Assembly (NCBI RefSeq): GCF_005239225.2
Contig: NC_133301.1
Coordinates: 14,136,318-14,200,317, forward strand
DNA from: Populus alba
Lineage: Eukaryota > Streptophyta > Magnoliopsida > Malpighiales > Salicaceae
Reading direction: 5' to 3'
Length of the DNA: 64,000 bases
Program-made: the position numbers and the translations under genes
Part shown: piece after piece, positions 61,315-64,000 of the stretch
Numbering within the stretch: the first letter of the stretch is position 1
Layout: the number at the start of each line of letters is the position of its first letter
Notes under the pieces: generated by a model
What the model was told of the DNA's origin: nothing
Database searches by the model: none
Seen by the model: only the letters and a program-made list of their open reading frames with translations

Positions 61315-64000
61315 AAGGGAAGTCAAGTCCATCTCCATTATGGAATGTAGCTGGATAATTTCGAAGTATGGACAGCATTAGCTTCTCTTTTTTCTTCGTT
61401 TTTTTGTGTTCTTTATGGTCTAAAAGTTCTGCTATGACATGCTCTTGAATTGCTGCTTTTGTGTTGTGATTAGTTAACAGTTGCAAATACTGTATCCATT
61501 ACTATTCTCTCATGTCTGTGTCCATTACAGTTGCAAATACTGCAGAAACTTTCAAACCAATAGCAGAATAACATGATGATGATCATCACCATCATCATCT
61601 TGATAAATTTTTGGGTAAGATTTTGTAAAAGAAGCCTTTCTTTAAGGTAGGATTCTACCACCAGGTTGCTGGGACGATGGTGGGTTGTCGATCGATAGTT
61701 TACCTGTCATCATAAAGTAGCAGAAAAAAGAGAAGAAATGAAAGGAATAATTGCAGCTTATAATAGCAGTATTGACTGATGTTAAAGATGTCTACAGATC
61801 TGAACATCTCTTGACATCTGAGGACAAAATCAAGTTCCGCATGATAATCATACAGAGGACCTACTTCACACAGAAAGGACTAACCTTTCACTTCAAGGCA
61901 CCACTCCTAAGGGCCAGTTTGGCACAAGTGAAAACCCTTGTGCAGGACTAATCATACAAGCAGGCTGTTTTTGCAGGAACTGCCTCTGCAGGTATTATAT
62001 AATACCACAACTACCAACTTTTCTTATCATTTTTTCCACGATTCAACAGAAAAGGAAGTATCAAATAGTAGATGAGTAGGAGACATGGTCAATGGTAAGT
62101 TCTAATCATGATAAACGATATTGTCTCTTCCAAATTATGAATTAAAAGCAAACAACATAGTGGTCATGGAATCATTTTCACCTGGTGGAGAGAATTTGAT
62201 GAAGACAAATAGAATCCTAAGGAGACTGTCTTTTCTTTTCAGGATCAAAGTTATAGATTTACTTCAAGGAATTTAGATCAAGGCACAAATCTTCACTGTT
62301 TTCCTTAGACAGATTATTCAGAATAAGAAATCATTTCCAGCAATAGCATGTTTTCACTTTTTCCTTCATTGCCAGCAAGTACTTTCTTGGCACAACATAA
62401 CTTCTGGAAAGATTTGAACAGTTTCCATGCCTTGTGGAGCATCAAGTGATTCAGAATTTCATGAGTTTTGAGATTGAAGGGGACTAGAGCCTCAATAAAT
62501 CCATCAGAAACCAACCCTATTGCCTCTATCAGTCATGCTTCCGAGAAGTTGGTTTTAAACTGTATAATTCTTAGCATATTTTTAGGAGAAAGATGTAAAA
62601 AACATGTTTGTTGTCTTGCTTGAACTTTATTTTGCATGTAAGAAGCAGGTGAGTGAAATCAAGTATACTGTGGTAAAGCAGATATTGTAGGAATCATACT
62701 CAGTTCCCCTGATCACATCAATTGTTTGTAACAGGTGTTCTCATTTCCATCTTGAGGATCATTACAAAGGCATCACTCCCTCAGAACCCTCGACGTCTCC
62801 GAACAAGTGCTCACTTCTACTTTATAGTTAGTGCCATATCATTCTGCTGTGTTGCGCTCTCTCTTCCAATTTGTTATACAAACTACCAGATATAGAAATA
62901 GCGTTACAAACTTACTCCTGATGATTCACTGTTTCCAAAACCAAAATTTCGGGCTGTAGCAAGAAAAATTCGATGGCCAGCTTTTGGTGTTCTCATGATT
63001 TATATCGTGACCTTGTCGATATTTCCTGGTTTCATAGCAGAAGATCTCTCGTCCAAGTTACTAAAAGATTGGTATCCCGTTTTGCTGATAACAATATACA
63101 ATGTTGCAGACTTCACAGGGAAATCTTTAACCGCAATATATGTTCTGAAGAGCATTAAGAAGGCAACATGGGGTTGCATTCTCAGGCTTGTGTTCTATCC
63201 TCTCTTTGCAGCTTGTCTCAATGGACCCAAGTGGCTGAAAACTGAAGTACCCGTGGCAATTCTAACTTTCATGCTCGGAGTGACTAATGGCTATCTGACA
63301 AGTGTTCTCATGATCCTTGCACCCATGGAAGTATCAGTTTCAGAAGCAGAGTTATCTGCAATTGCAATGGTTGTGTTCCTAGGAATAGGGTTGGTTGGTG
63401 GATCAATTATTGGCTGGTTTTGGATCATTTGAGCCTTTTTTGGTCTCTCGGGCTAGTTGGGAACAGATTATATTAACAAGTAAAAATCAAGAACAAAGGT
63501 AACTGGAGGTTAGCACTAGGAATAATCGATGGCAATTCCCATTGCATGATATGAATTTAGAGCTATCAGTCTTTAGTTTCCCAATCAGCAGCTGATTTCC
63601 TGTTCTGAGTGAAAGTATCCTTATCCTTTGTGTATTGAAGAAGATTAGATTACTCTTCTTACCCTTTCTAAAGCACAGGTTTAACCCTCCAAATATTCCC
63701 ATTTGCACTCAAAAGGCTGAGTTGCAAGCATAGCTTTTCTGTCGTAGAGCCCCAATACTTGATGTGAAGGCAAGCCCTAACAACTCGCGTCTTGGCAAAC
63801 TGGTAGATCAGGCCCTGTTACTGTATAGAAATTTTAACACTCACAGGACTTGCTAAGTTTGAACAGAAATCAGCTCGTTAAATTATTGAATACAGGGGAA
63901 GATAGATAATGATAATTTAACGATTTAATCTATCCAGGCTTTATCATTTCCTTGATTCCTTCAATAATTATAGGTGAAGCATAAACCATAAATAAAATTG
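61315..64000. repeat. Segmental duplication, copy B (truncated, runs off the window)
   Basis: Matches 48549-49240 and then 50419-52665. The 1.18 kb between them is missing and replaced by about 20 bases (tgcaggactaatcatacaag). Similarity is still present at the window end, so the right border is unknown. The two copies start about 12.8 kb apart, in the same orientation. Confidence 0.9.
61960..63432 (+). pseudogene. Truncated ENT8 pseudogene
   Basis: Only the last 32 bases of exon 1 (to 61991) remain, followed by an intron, then exon 2 from 62735 to TGA 63430-63432. Compared with the intact gene, a 2-base insertion near 62836 (gccatatcatt for gccatcatt) shifts the frame and leads to TAG at 62893-62895. 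A further 1-base insertion restores the original frame shortly after. The last 145 codons are nearly identical to the intact protein (for example Met-Ala changed to Met-Glu and GGSV changed to GGSI), so the copy is recent. No promoter or start codon of the parent gene is retained, and it is almost certainly non-functional as a transporter. Confidence 0.92.

Overview
This window is nuclear DNA of a woody eudicot, most likely a poplar (Populus) or a close Salicaceae relative. It is very AT-rich between genes. The genes are split by GT-AG introns, there are many plant transposon relics, and every recognisable protein has a clear Arabidopsis-type family. The genus is an inference from how the proteins and repeats look, not from a database search.

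Six genes can be supported with exon coordinates. In order they are: (1) a thylakoid-lumen 16.5 kDa / MPH2-type photosystem II maintenance protein, 4176-6019 (+), four exons; (2) an MBD10/MBD11-type methyl-CpG-binding-domain protein, 6943-11166 (-), two exons split by a 3.4 kb intron that holds a LINE relic; (3) the YABBY transcription factor YAB5, 29004-32422 (+), seven exons; (4) a short NUP1/NUP136-like nucleoporin, 39944-44589 (-), seven exons; (5) an ENT8-type equilibrative nucleoside transporter, 49931-51806 (+), two exons; (6) a small plant TPR protein of the At5g20190 type, 53196-54736 (-), three exons. Genes 1 and 2 converge on each other. Genes 4 and 6 appear to keep an Arabidopsis neighbour pair (At5g20200 and At5g20190, from memory), with the ENT8 gene now between them. 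The genes do not form a pathway and share only a neighbourhood.

The most striking large-scale feature is a partial segmental duplication. About 48.55-49.24 kb and 50.42-52.66 kb are present again at 61.31-64.00 kb, running off the window edge. The copy lacks the ENT8 promoter and nearly all of exon 1, has a premature stop at 62893-62895 and is a young, truncated pseudogene.

The gene-poor stretches (0-4 kb, 11.3-28.7 kb, 32.4-39.9 kb, 44.8-48.5 kb, 54.8-61.3 kb) hold small non-autonomous elements. These include a complete 291-bp TRIM retrotransposon with a perfect 5-bp target duplication, a hAT-like MITE with an 8-bp target duplication, five copies of a tRNA-derived SINE, several copies of an AT-rich MITE-like family, dispersed arrays of an approximately 150-bp repeat, a probable solo LTR and other direct repeats. 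A few small open frames of unknown function are listed with low confidence. I saw no tRNA or rRNA gene, no recognisable known microRNA, no CRISPR array and no clear novel multi-gene system.
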